The position numbers were made by a program, and so were the translations under genes. Source: Bacteroides sp. (lineage in GTDB: Bacteria > Bacteroidota > Bacteroidia > Bacteroidales > Bacteroidaceae). Taken from it: a DNA stretch of 64,000 bases. The notes below the pieces were generated by a model that was not told where the DNA came from, did no database searches, and was given only the letters and a program-made list of their open reading frames with translations. How positions within the stretch are numbered: position 1 is the stretch's first letter; each line of letters opens with the position of its first letter. This document shows positions 55,809 through 63,041 of this stretch, piece by piece. The stretch lies in contig NZ_JASLER010000093.1 in NCBI RefSeq assembly GCF_030151085.1, positions 62,001 through 126,000 of the forward strand, given 5' to 3'.

Positions 55809-56165
55809 ATGAAACTGAATTTTTCAATGGATGAACTTTATTTGAAAGTAGAGAAGTACATAAAGAAAGCAGGTCGCACCGCTGGACGCCCTGTACTTAC
55901 TACATATTATGTGATGGTAGCTGAGAGTACCCCGGAAAGTGAACGGACTAATATTATGCTTGCTTTGGTAGCAATAGTTGTTCCTACTGGTGTAGAAGAC
56001 TTACTGGGGCAGATATTTTTGGTTGGAAAAGGAGCAGCAGTAGTCTATGCCTATAAGAAAGTGAAAAAGTATACTACTCCTCAGATAAAAGATAAGGTGG
56101 AAGCTAAGTTGGATGAGTGGTTTCATGAGAATGTGACGGAAGTGAAACCAATCTATTTGGAATAG
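55809..56165 (+). CDS. small DUF1232/YkvA-like membrane protein
   Basis: 118 aa, hypothetical. The central segment TPESERTNIMLALVAIVVPTGVEDLLG has the look of the DUF1232 helix-turn (relatives carry P-x-D-L-I-P-D), with hydrophobic runs about residues 46-80 that could span or lie on the membrane. It has a GAGGAAT ribosome-binding site. Its position after the operon terminator suggests it is a separate gene. The family assignment is tentative. Confidence 0.5.
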   Translation: MKLNFSMDELYLKVEKYIKKAGRTAGRPVLTTYYVMVAESTPESERTNIMLALVAIVVPTGVEDLLGQIFLVGKGAAVVYAYKKVKKYTTPQIKDKVEAKLDEWFHENVTEVKPIYLE

Positions 56166-56181
56166 CTTTACTTTGTTTTTA

Positions 56182-57333
56182 TTACTTCTTATTCAAGAAA
56201 CGTTTAGCCAAATATTTTCGTATAGGCTCATCGTATAATTTCAAGCATAGATAAGCTAACAATATATTCCACGCATAGACGCATAAGGCAACTTGCCAGG
56301 TCTGCTCTAAAGTGAAAAGTTGATTTTTAATCAACCATGCATAGAACAAGTACATGAATGGGTAATGTATCACATAGATCGGATAAGATATATCTCCCAG
56401 GAATTTGCATATCTTGGTTGACTTTTTATCTGTAGTACTTCCCGACGCTCCTAGCCAAACAAGAATAGGAAAAGCTATGACAACACAAAATGCTTCATAA
56501 ATACCGTTTGTACAAACTGGTTCCGCACCTTCCAGATAGGGTACAGAGAACAGGGCAATAAGTGCAATTGTACATATCCAAAATGCCCCTTTCAGCTTAA
56601 TAGGCTTGAAGTTGCGCGATAAAAGCATACCCATAGAGAAAGGGAAAAGCATTCTTAACAGTCCTCCGGTAAAGTTTACGCTATCCAATGTCCAACCTAC
56701 TCCCATATTTCCATAACCGGAGACATCGAAGATGGCGAATAATGTCAATGCTACTCCCAACAATGCAGTTAGTACAGCCAACGCTTTGTTTGATAAGCGA
56801 CGAATGAATAAGACATATAGGATATTGCCAATATACTCAAAGAACAATGACCAACAAGGTCCATTCAGTGGGAACATTTCACCATTGCCACGGACTTCAT
56901 AACCTACACCCGGCATTGCAGGAATGAAAAATATCGTGCAAAGGAGCGATAGCATTACCATTGAGAATGCAATATGTGTTCCGTCCCATTGCACACATCC
57001 TTGAAGGTAGAACGTAATAGCACCTAGAACGGCACCTATAATCACCATCGGGTGAAGACGTATAAGACGCCGCTTGAAGAAGTTTTTCATGGTAAGACCT
57101 TTACCCCAGCGGTCATCATAAGCATAACCGATAACGAAACCTGAAAGGATAAAGAAAAAATCTACGGCTAAATATCCGTGATTGAAGGTTTCAATAATAC
57201 CACCGCCGGCAAAAGCGTAACCTTCGAATATATGATACCATATAACCATAAGAGCTGCCACACCACGAAGACCATCAAGAAGGTCATAATGTGCTTTGGT
57301 GTCTGCAAAAGCTGAAGATGAAATGTTTGACAT
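56182..57333 (-). CDS. acyltransferase family protein (OafA/YrhL-like)
   Basis: Inner-membrane O-acyltransferase, 383 aa with about 10 hydrophobic segments. YDLLDGLRGVAALMVIWYHIFEGYA near residue 15 has the R-x10-H motif of the family; FFILSGFVIGYAYDDRW follows. Transfers acyl groups, usually acetyl, to sugars of surface or secreted glycans; the acceptor is unknown. A TTG-initiated longer frame lies in the promoter box, so ATG at 57333 is used. Confidence 0.87.
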   Translation of the reverse strand: MSNISSSAFADTKAHYDLLDGLRGVAALMVIWYHIFEGYAFAGGGIIETFNHGYLAVDFFFILSGFVIGYAYDDRWGKGLTMKNFFKRRLIRLHPMVIIGAVLGAITFYLQGCVQWDGTHIAFSMVMLSLLCTIFFIPAMPGVGYEVRGNGEMFPLNGPCWSLFFEYIGNILYVLFIRRLSNKALAVLTALLGVALTLFAIFDVSGYGNMGVGWTLDSVNFTGGLLRMLFPFSMGMLLSRNFKPIKLKGAFWICTIALIALFSVPYLEGAEPVCTNGIYEAFCVVIAFPILVWLGASGSTTDKKSTKICKFLGDISYPIYVIHYPFMYLFYAWLIKNQLFTLEQTWQVALCVYAWNILLAYLCLKLYDEPIRKYLAKRFLNKK

Positions 57334-57369
57334 CTGTTTTTCTATAGTTTGATAAATGTTTTCTGATGT

Positions 57370-57377
57370 CAAAGATA
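57370..57377 (-). promoter_or_regulatory. -7 promoter box for the acyltransferase
   Basis: Minus-strand TATCTTTG, an exact TAnnTTTG box 37 bases before the ATG. Confidence 0.6.
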
Positions 57378-57428
57378 CGGCATGAGGAACAAAGTTCTTT
57401 TGCTTAAAAGCAAAAAAACAGCAAATAT

Positions 57429-58007
57429 CTATTTTTTCGCACGTACCCGGCTGAGTGTATAGATGGATATACCAAGAAAGGCTGCTATATACTTCAGCTT
57501 CACCCGGTTTATCAGTCCGGGATAACGGCGATTAAACTGTTCGTATCGCTCTTTAGGTGAGAGTTGAAGTCTTTCCACAAACATGTGACTGAGTTCCTTG
57601 TTTACATTTTGATGCAAGATTCTTCCCCAGTTGGCTATATCAATGTAAGTTTCATAAAGTGTATTCAGCTTATCTATATGGATCGCATAGATTTTGCAAT
57701 CCGAAAGTGTTTCAATACTCTCAATCGATGGTTGTTGGTAGTACAATGAATCCATCCCAAAAGTTACGTCTCCTTCTTGACTGAACCAGGTAGTGGTATC
57801 TTGTCCGTCATGGTGGAAAACAGAATGGGCAACCCCTTCCTCAATGAAATAAACCAAACGGTCAATTACTCCTGATTGCACTACATAGGTGCCTTTAGAG
57901 TAATATCTTACCTGCATATTTGCCAACAATGCCTGAAGTGCTTCATCGGAGACCGGATAGATTTGCCTGATTTTATTAATGATGTTATTCATAGGAGAGG
58001 AATTCAT
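57429..58007 (-). CDS. Crp/Fnr family transcriptional regulator
   Basis: 192 aa. The N-terminal cyclic-nucleotide-binding-like domain contains YYSKGTYVVQSGVIDRLVYFIEEG (read in parts). The C-terminal helix-turn-helix is short: LKYIAAFLGISIYTLSRVRAKK ends the protein. No Fe-S cysteine cluster is seen. It may control the acyltransferase or a lost neighbouring gene. Start at 58007, or the Met at 57992. Confidence 0.87.
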   Translation of the reverse strand: MNSSPMNNIINKIRQIYPVSDEALQALLANMQVRYYSKGTYVVQSGVIDRLVYFIEEGVAHSVFHHDGQDTTTWFSQEGDVTFGMDSLYYQQPSIESIETLSDCKIYAIHIDKLNTLYETYIDIANWGRILHQNVNKELSHMFVERLQLSPKERYEQFNRRYPGLINRVKLKYIAAFLGISIYTLSRVRAKK

Positions 58008-58026
58008 AGTTTTGTTATAATTTGAG

Positions 58027-58446
58027 CTAAATAAAGTATATCCCTTTTAGCTCGTCTAATTCTTTTACAGGTCGTAAGTATCCTTCATGGAGCAGCATAT
58101 AAGTATCTGCAACTTTGATCACAGCTCGGTAGTTATGATCTGTAAGAAGAATAGATTTTGTTCTACTGCTTGCGCCAATCAAAGTACACAATTTCTCAAC
58201 TGTGATTGGGGAAAGTCCGTTAAAGGGTTCGTCGAGGATAATGAAAGGTGCTTTCCCGTTTAGTAGAATTAGAATTTCAATATATCGAATCTCCCCTCCT
58301 GACAATTCATCGGCCCGATTATCAAATACTCTCTGTACTATTTCGTCAGTCATAACATTGGTTGCATCCGGACATGCCAGCCGAATAATCTCCTTTACCC
58401 GCATATCTTTAGGAAGAAAGTCCTCTTGCGGAAGATAGCCTATCAA
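58027..58446 (-). pseudogene. ABC transporter ATP-binding protein, N-terminally truncated
   Basis: 139 aa from a TTG codon. The signature LSGGEIRYIEIL, Walker B PFIILDEPFNGLSP and switch His in LLTDHNYRAV are intact, but the first ~60 residues with Walker A (GxxxxGKS) are missing. Upstream the frame meets a TAA about 16 codons before the TTG, near 58490. No ATP could be bound, so it is a remnant. It sits 20 bp upstream of the Crp gene and about 75 bp from the tRNA terminator. Confidence 0.75.
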
Positions 58447-58520
58447 ACCGGTCTTATAGGCTTTACTATGAAATGACTTCGATTATGTAGCTTTGTACGA
58501 TTTCAAAATCTCTTAAAAGT

Positions 58521-58560
58521 GAGAATCAGATAGAAATCTTTCGATAACTATCTGATTCTC
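58521..58560 (-). terminator. terminator of the tRNA-Tyr/tRNA-Gly operon
   Basis: A perfect 13-bp stem (GAGAATCAGATAG / CTATCTGATTCTC) with a 14-base loop, 5 bases beyond the tRNA-Gly 3' end, followed on the minus strand by a short T run. Confidence 0.75.
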
Positions 58561-58565
58561 TTGAG

Positions 58566-58638
58566 AGCGGAAGACGGGGCTCAAACCCGCGACCCTCAGC
58601 TTGGAAGGCTAATGCTCTATCAACTGAGCTACTTCCGC
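58566..58638 (-). tRNA. tRNA-Gly (anticodon TCC)
   Basis: 73 bases. Read on the minus strand the acceptor arms GCGGAAG and CTTCCGC pair perfectly, the D stem is GCTC/GAGC, and the anticodon loop CTTCCAA gives TCC. The T loop is TTTGAGC. CCA is not encoded. Confidence 0.93.
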
Positions 58639-58647
58639 AATTTTTTG

Positions 58648-58730
58648 TGGGCGAAGATGGATTCGAACCACCGAAGTCGAAAGACAACTGAGTTACAGTC
58701 AGTCCCATTTGGCCACTCTGGTATTCGCCC
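58648..58730 (-). tRNA. tRNA-Tyr (anticodon GTA)
   Basis: 83 bases including the discriminator A. Acceptor arms GGGCGAA and TTCGCCC pair; the anticodon loop CTGTAAC gives GTA; the variable arm is long, as expected for a class II tRNA. It lies upstream of tRNA-Gly by 9 bases, so they form one transcript. Confidence 0.94.
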
Positions 58731-58781
58731 TTTTGCTCTTAAGAAAGTTGGCTTAGTAGCTTTGTTTCTCAATTGCGAGTG

Positions 58782-58789
58782 CAAAGATA
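58782..58789 (-). promoter_or_regulatory. promoter of the tRNA operon
   Basis: Minus-strand TATCTTTG with a TTG 19 bases upstream; that TTG lies within the last codons of ribH. The box is 51 bases ahead of tRNA-Tyr. Confidence 0.65.
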
Positions 58790-58792
58790 CGA

Positions 58793-59287
58793 CTATTTTT
58801 GTAAACTCCAAGCAAAATCGATCATTTTTATTGCAGTAATTGCACATTCGTCACCTTTGTTACCTAGTTTGCCACCGGCACGGTCTTCGGCTTGCTCCAT
58901 CGTATTGGTGGTGATTAATCCGTAAATGACTGGTATATCGCCACTTGTATTCAATTGAGTGATTCCTTGCGTAGCGCCCATGCAAACGTAGTCAAAATGT
59001 GGAGTATCGCCTCTTACGACGCAACCAATAGCAATAACTGCATCGATTTCACTATATTCGATAAGTTGATTGGCACCAAAGGTGAGTTCGAAACTACCGG
59101 GCACTGTTTTTACCATAATATTTTCATCTTTTGCTCCGTGCTTTTTCAGAGTGTTTATCGCACCATCTAAAAGTGCACCGGTTATATTGAAATTCCATTC
59201 AGATACAACAATCCCGAATTTCATTTTTTCAGCGTTAGGGACAGAATTGAAGTCATAGTCTGAGAGGTTGTGATAAGCTGTTGCCAT
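58793..59287 (-). CDS. ribH: 6,7-dimethyl-8-ribityllumazine synthase
   Basis: Penultimate step of riboflavin synthesis. 164 aa. The substrate-binding SEWN near residue 31, VPGSFELTFGA, IAIGCVVRGDTPHFDYVC (with catalytic His) and IPVIYGLITTNTMEQAEDRAG, read in parts, are all standard. Forms a capsid-like or pentameric shell in other species. The gene ends just ahead of the tRNA promoter. Confidence 0.96.
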   Translation of the reverse strand: MATAYHNLSDYDFNSVPNAEKMKFGIVVSEWNFNITGALLDGAINTLKKHGAKDENIMVKTVPGSFELTFGANQLIEYSEIDAVIAIGCVVRGDTPHFDYVCMGATQGITQLNTSGDIPVIYGLITTNTMEQAEDRAGGKLGNKGDECAITAIKMIDFAWSLQK

Positions 59288-59349
59288 AATGAATTGAGAA
59301 TTAAAAATTAAGAATTAAAAAAATAAGAGGAAGGGGGAGGGAAATAATA

Positions 59350-59406
59350 AAGGCACGAATTACACGAATATCACGCATCTTGCGTTTTCCGTATAATCCG
59401 TGCCTT
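59350..59406 (-). terminator. terminator-like long hairpin between TPR gene and ribH
   Basis: AAGGCACGAATTACACGAA pairs, with a few mismatches, with the segment ending CGTATAATCCGTGCCTT. The arms resemble the dispersed AAGGCACGGATTACACGG repeat seen after genes in many Bacteroides genomes. Confidence 0.6.
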
Positions 59407-59426
59407 AAATTGTTTTATATGGAATA

Positions 59427-60110
59427 TTACTTCTTCAACAATTTGGCTTGCTCGATGTATTTATCGATGTCCATAGCTTGGTACGAACGGAAGTATTTAT
59501 CCTTAATGGTAGTATATGCTTGGATGGCATCGTCATACTTGCCTTGTTTAACAAGAATTTCACCTGCCTGCATCAAGAAGATGGGGCTAAGTGTATTGTT
59601 ATCTGCTTCGTTGGCTGCCTTCATTAACATAGAAGAAGCTTTGTCCAGCTGACCGAGTTGTGCATAGCAGTTACCCAAAGCACCTTTGATAGAAGGAGCT
59701 ACCATTTGGTCATCACCATCGAAGCTATCCAATGCTTTTACGGCTTCATCAAACTTGCCGAGGTGAGCATAACAGATTCCCATATAAGCCTTTGCCAAAT
59801 TAGCAGCTTTGGTTCCGCTGTATTCATTAGCAATTTTTGCAAAACCTACGTAACCGATGCTGTCACCGTTCAGTGCTTGTTCATAAGCGTCTGCTTCGAA
59901 GTATTCTTGTCCTTTGAATAAGGCAGCCTGAGCTTTTTCTTCGCGAGGATCAGCATAGAAGTTCTTGTACATTACTATGCCTGCTATAATAATGATTATA
60001 GCTACTACGGCACCGATGATTGCTTTTTTGTTTTTGATAAAAAATGCCTCTGATTGTGTCAGTGCGTCTTCCACGTTTAAGGCTTCATTTGTCTTTTTTT
60101 GTTCTGCCAT
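59427..60110 (-). CDS. tetratricopeptide repeat membrane protein
   Basis: 227 aa. A membrane segment at about residues 33-55 follows a short cytoplasmic tail; the rest has TPR-like helix pairs (YMGICYAHLGKFDEAVKAL, GNCYAQLGQLDKASSMLM). The C-terminus YFRSYQAMDIDKYIEQAKLLKK is common to Bacteroidetes relatives. Probably a periplasmic scaffold of YfgM-like type. Own promoter at 60160-60167. Confidence 0.82.
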   Translation of the reverse strand: MAEQKKTNEALNVEDALTQSEAFFIKNKKAIIGAVVAIIIIIAGIVMYKNFYADPREEKAQAALFKGQEYFEADAYEQALNGDSIGYVGFAKIANEYSGTKAANLAKAYMGICYAHLGKFDEAVKALDSFDGDDQMVAPSIKGALGNCYAQLGQLDKASSMLMKAANEADNNTLSPIFLMQAGEILVKQGKYDDAIQAYTTIKDKYFRSYQAMDIDKYIEQAKLLKK

Positions 60111-60159
60111 TTTTATATATTCTTTTTGTTATTATTCTTAATATAGCTATTTCGACCCG

Positions 60160-60167
60160 CAAAAGTA
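60160..60167 (-). promoter_or_regulatory. -7 promoter box for the TPR gene
   Basis: Minus-strand TACTTTTG matches TAnnTTTG, 50 bases before the ATG. It stands back to back with the recF promoter. Confidence 0.55.
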
Positions 60168-60251
60168 ACTTTTTTATGTTTATCAACGAAATTTAGGGGC
60201 ATCTTTTTTTGCTTTGCATTCTCTTTCGCTCACTAAATCGAGATTTTGCAT

Positions 60252-60259
60252 TATCTTTG
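60252..60259 (+). promoter_or_regulatory. -7 promoter box for recF
   Basis: TATCTTTG, an exact TAnnTTTG match, 23 bases before the recF ATG. Confidence 0.6.
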
Positions 60260-60281
60260 TAACCAAACTCGTCGTTGTTAT

Positions 60282-61391
60282 ATGATACTGAAACGTATAT
60301 CTATACTTAATTATAAGAATTTAGAGCAGGTGGAACTTTGTTTTTCACCCAAGCTGAACTGCTTTTTCGGGCAGAATGGTATGGGGAAAACGAACCTGCT
60401 GGATGCTGTTTATTTTCTGTCTTTCTGTAAAAGTGCGGGTAATCCGATTGATTCACAAAATATACGCCATGATGCTGACTTTTTTGTAATCCAAGGCTTT
60501 TATGAAGCACCTGATGGCACACCGGAGGAAATTTATTGTGGTATGAAACGTCGTCAGAAGAAGCAGTTCAAGCGGAATAAAAAGGAATATACACGCTTAT
60601 CGGATCATATCGGTTTTCTGCCATTGGTGATGGTTTCACCTGCCGATTCGGAACTTATTGCCGGAGGGAGTGACGAACGTCGCCGTTTTATGGATGTCGT
60701 TATTTCTCAATATGATAAGGAATATCTGGATGCACTGATACGTTACAATAAAGCACTTTTGCAACGAAATTCATTGTTGAAAAGTGAAGAACCGGTGGAA
60801 GAGGAGCTTTTCCTTGTGTGGGAGGAGATGATGGCGCAAGCTGGTGAGGTAGTTTTTCGTAAGCGGGAAGCTTTTGTACAAGAGTTTATCCCAATTTTCC
60901 AGTCTTTTTATTCTTTTATATCCCAAGATAAGGAGCAGGTAGGATTGACGTACGATTCGCATGCCCGTGACGCTTCTTTGCAGGAAGTGCTGAAAGAAAG
61001 CCGCATACGTGACCAGATTATGGGGTATTCTCTACGTGGTGTCCATAAGGATGAATTGAACATGCTTTTGGGGGATTTTCCTATCAAGAGAGAAGGTTCA
61101 CAGGGGCAGAATAAAACTTATCTGGTGGCTCTTAAACTGGCTCAATTCGATTTTCTGAAACGAACAGGAGCTACTGTGCCTTTGTTGTTATTGGACGATA
61201 TCTTTGATAAACTGGACGCATCGCGTGTAGAACAGATTATCAAGCTGGTTGCTGGTGATAACTTCGGACAGATCTTTATAACAGATACAAACAGGGAGCA
61301 TTTAGATCGCATTTTGCATAAAGTAGGCAGTGATTACAGAATGTTCCGTGTTGAACAAGGAACTATTTCAGAAATGGAGGGTGAGATATGA
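60282..61391 (+). CDS. recF: DNA replication/repair protein RecF
   Basis: SMC-like ATPase that loads RecA at gaps during recombinational repair. 369 aa. Walker A is FFGQNGMGKTNLLDAVYFLS near residue 30, the signature region SQGQNKTYLVALKLAQFDFL near residue 281, and Walker B PLLLLDDIFDKLD near residue 312. ATG at 60282 is chosen because the earlier frame start at 60246 overlaps the promoter. Its stop overlaps the DUF721 gene by 4 bp. Confidence 0.96.
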   Translation: MILKRISILNYKNLEQVELCFSPKLNCFFGQNGMGKTNLLDAVYFLSFCKSAGNPIDSQNIRHDADFFVIQGFYEAPDGTPEEIYCGMKRRQKKQFKRNKKEYTRLSDHIGFLPLVMVSPADSELIAGGSDERRRFMDVVISQYDKEYLDALIRYNKALLQRNSLLKSEEPVEEELFLVWEEMMAQAGEVVFRKREAFVQEFIPIFQSFYSFISQDKEQVGLTYDSHARDASLQEVLKESRIRDQIMGYSLRGVHKDELNMLLGDFPIKREGSQGQNKTYLVALKLAQFDFLKRTGATVPLLLLDDIFDKLDASRVEQIIKLVAGDNFGQIFITDTNREHLDRILHKVGSDYRMFRVEQGTISEMEGEI

Positions 61392-61678
61392 AGCGTAACA
61401 ATGCCGAGCAGATAGGTATACTTATTCGCAACTTTCTTAGACAGGAAAGTTTAGAATCGCCATTAAATGAACGACGGCTTATCAGTGCATGGCCCGATGT
61501 GCTGGGGCCTACCATTGCATCTTACACCCGAGAACTTTACATTAAAAATCAAGTACTTTATGTGCATTTGACGTCTGCTGCACTCCGCCAGGAACTGATG
61601 ATGGGGCGTGAACTACTGGTACGTAATTTGAATCGCCATGTTGGGGCACAGGTCATCACAAATATTATATTTAGATAG
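61388..61678 (+). CDS. DUF721 (DciA-like) family protein
   Basis: 96 aa, small basic protein. The DUF721 core is seen in RRLISAWPDVLGPTIASYTREL and LYVHLTSAALRQELMMGRELLVRNLN, read in parts. Relatives such as DciA act with replicative helicase in other bacteria, so a replication role here is plausible but unproven. ATGA-type overlap with recF. Confidence 0.88.
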   Translation: MKRNNAEQIGILIRNFLRQESLESPLNERRLISAWPDVLGPTIASYTRELYIKNQVLYVHLTSAALRQELMMGRELLVRNLNRHVGAQVITNIIFR

Positions 61679-61713
61679 AGCATTGTTTTGTGCTGTAAAA
61701 ATACAGTTTGTTC

Positions 61714-62508
61714 TCATGCTTTATCAGTCAACATCTCCAAGGTGTCTATCGTCTTAATCTTCTGTTTTTTTAATGCTTGAATAGCTTGATCGTAGTAAAC
61801 GGGAATTTCTAAATCGACATTATAGTGGGCATCCAGTCCGATGATGGCGGTACATCCTTCGTTGGCTGCGATGCGCCAGAAGTCAGCACAAGGATAAGTT
61901 GATAATCCGTGTGCAAGGTTATAGGCTACATAACCTATGTTATACTCCAATGGAAGATTGAGCCGAGCAGCAGTACGGCAGATATGTCGGCTGATCGATG
62001 TGCAATGAGAATCGAACTTGGGATAGGAGCGCATAAAAAGATCCGGGTGGGCGAGGTAAGAAAATAATCCGCTTTCCATACCTTTAATGGCACTTTCCTC
62101 ATAAAGGTCGAGCATATCACGGTTATCCGTATGATGACCGAAGTAGGGGAATTCCTCATCTGTGTGATAATGATGATTACCAAAGATGATGTAATCTAAC
62201 CGGTACATCTCAATTTGCTCTTTCAACCAAGGGATATAATCGGGAAAATACTCACATTCAAGTCCTATCTTGATTTCAATTTGATCGCGATATTTCTCGC
62301 GGAGACTTCGGAGACTCTCAATGTAGTCGGGTAATTCTTCGGGAAGCATTCGCATGTCGGCTACATAGTCGGAATTGTATTTCCAAGGGGTATGATCTGA
62401 GAATCCCAGAATATCATAACCACCTTTGATGGCACTGCGTACATATTCTTCATCACTACCTGTGGCATGCATGCAGCGAGTAGTATGAGTATGATAATTA
62501 GCTTTCAT
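61714..62508 (-). CDS. PHP-domain histidinol-phosphatase-like protein
   Basis: 264 aa. PHP metal-site motifs are complete: NYHTHTTRCMHATG at the start, GFSDHTPW, GLECEYFPDY, FGNHHYHTDE, LAHPDLFM and GLDAHYN. The length and motif order fit histidinol-phosphatase of the HisK type, which dephosphorylates histidinol-phosphate. Stand-alone PHP phosphoesterases look similar, so the substrate is not certain. ATGA overlap with the cyclo-ligase gene. Confidence 0.83.
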   Translation of the reverse strand: MKANYHTHTTRCMHATGSDEEYVRSAIKGGYDILGFSDHTPWKYNSDYVADMRMLPEELPDYIESLRSLREKYRDQIEIKIGLECEYFPDYIPWLKEQIEMYRLDYIIFGNHHYHTDEEFPYFGHHTDNRDMLDLYEESAIKGMESGLFSYLAHPDLFMRSYPKFDSHCTSISRHICRTAARLNLPLEYNIGYVAYNLAHGLSTYPCADFWRIAANEGCTAIIGLDAHYNVDLEIPVYYDQAIQALKKQKIKTIDTLEMLTDKA

Positions 62509-63041
62509 CTCGTTATGATTTCGTCCATGCGGATATCAAACGGTTCCGCCGGAACTTCTTCAACAATTTGGAATGTGAAACAGATACCGACTTTATAAGC
62601 TTGTGGAATACGTGGAAGAAGGCGGTCGTAATAACCTTTTCCGCGTCCCAACCGATTGCCGTTACGATCGAAGGCTACTCCGGGAACGGCTATAAAGTCG
62701 ATGACAGCATAATCAGTAAACAGTTCACCGGTAGGTTCTTCGATCCCGTATGTTCCGGTAGCCAAATCTTCAGGACCGGTATATATACGTATTTCAAGGT
62801 CGTCACCTACTACTACCGGGAGAAGTATTTGCTTCTTATGACTCCACTTTTGGACAAACTCGTGTGTATCTACTTCGTCCTGGAGGGAGTAGTAGAGTAG
62901 TATAGTATTTGCCGCCCTGAAAGCCGGATGGGCTTCAAGGGCGGCAAGTATATTAGCAGACTCTGATTGATGCGTAATGGAAGATTTGTGTTGGGTCTTC
63001 AACAACGCCATACGCTTGCGCAGTTCTTTTTTTCTTTCCAT
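62505..63041 (-). CDS. 5-formyltetrahydrofolate cyclo-ligase
   Basis: ATP-dependent conversion of 5-formyl-THF to 5,10-methenyl-THF. 178 aa. KKELRKRMALLK at the start, the GIEEPTG motif, and VPGVAFDRNGNRLGRGKGYYDR near residue 118, read in parts, are diagnostic. Its first 89 bases overlap the 3' end of the S41 protease gene in another frame. Confidence 0.95.
   Translation of the reverse strand: MERKKELRKRMALLKTQHKSSITHQSESANILAALEAHPAFRAANTILLYYSLQDEVDTHEFVQKWSHKKQILLPVVVGDDLEIRIYTGPEDLATGTYGIEEPTGELFTDYAVIDFIAVPGVAFDRNGNRLGRGKGYYDRLLPRIPQAYKVGICFTFQIVEEVPAEPFDIRMDEIITR

Noticed and set aside
57334..57372. TTG start for the acyltransferase
   Set aside because: The TTG is part of the promoter box itself; ATG at 57333 fits better.
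60246..60281. Longer start of recF
   Set aside because: It overlaps the TATCTTTG box at 60252-60259.
61681..61710. Small hairpin CTGTA/TACAG between the convergent DUF721 and PHP genes
   Set aside because: Five-base stem with no clear T tract; too weak to call a terminator.
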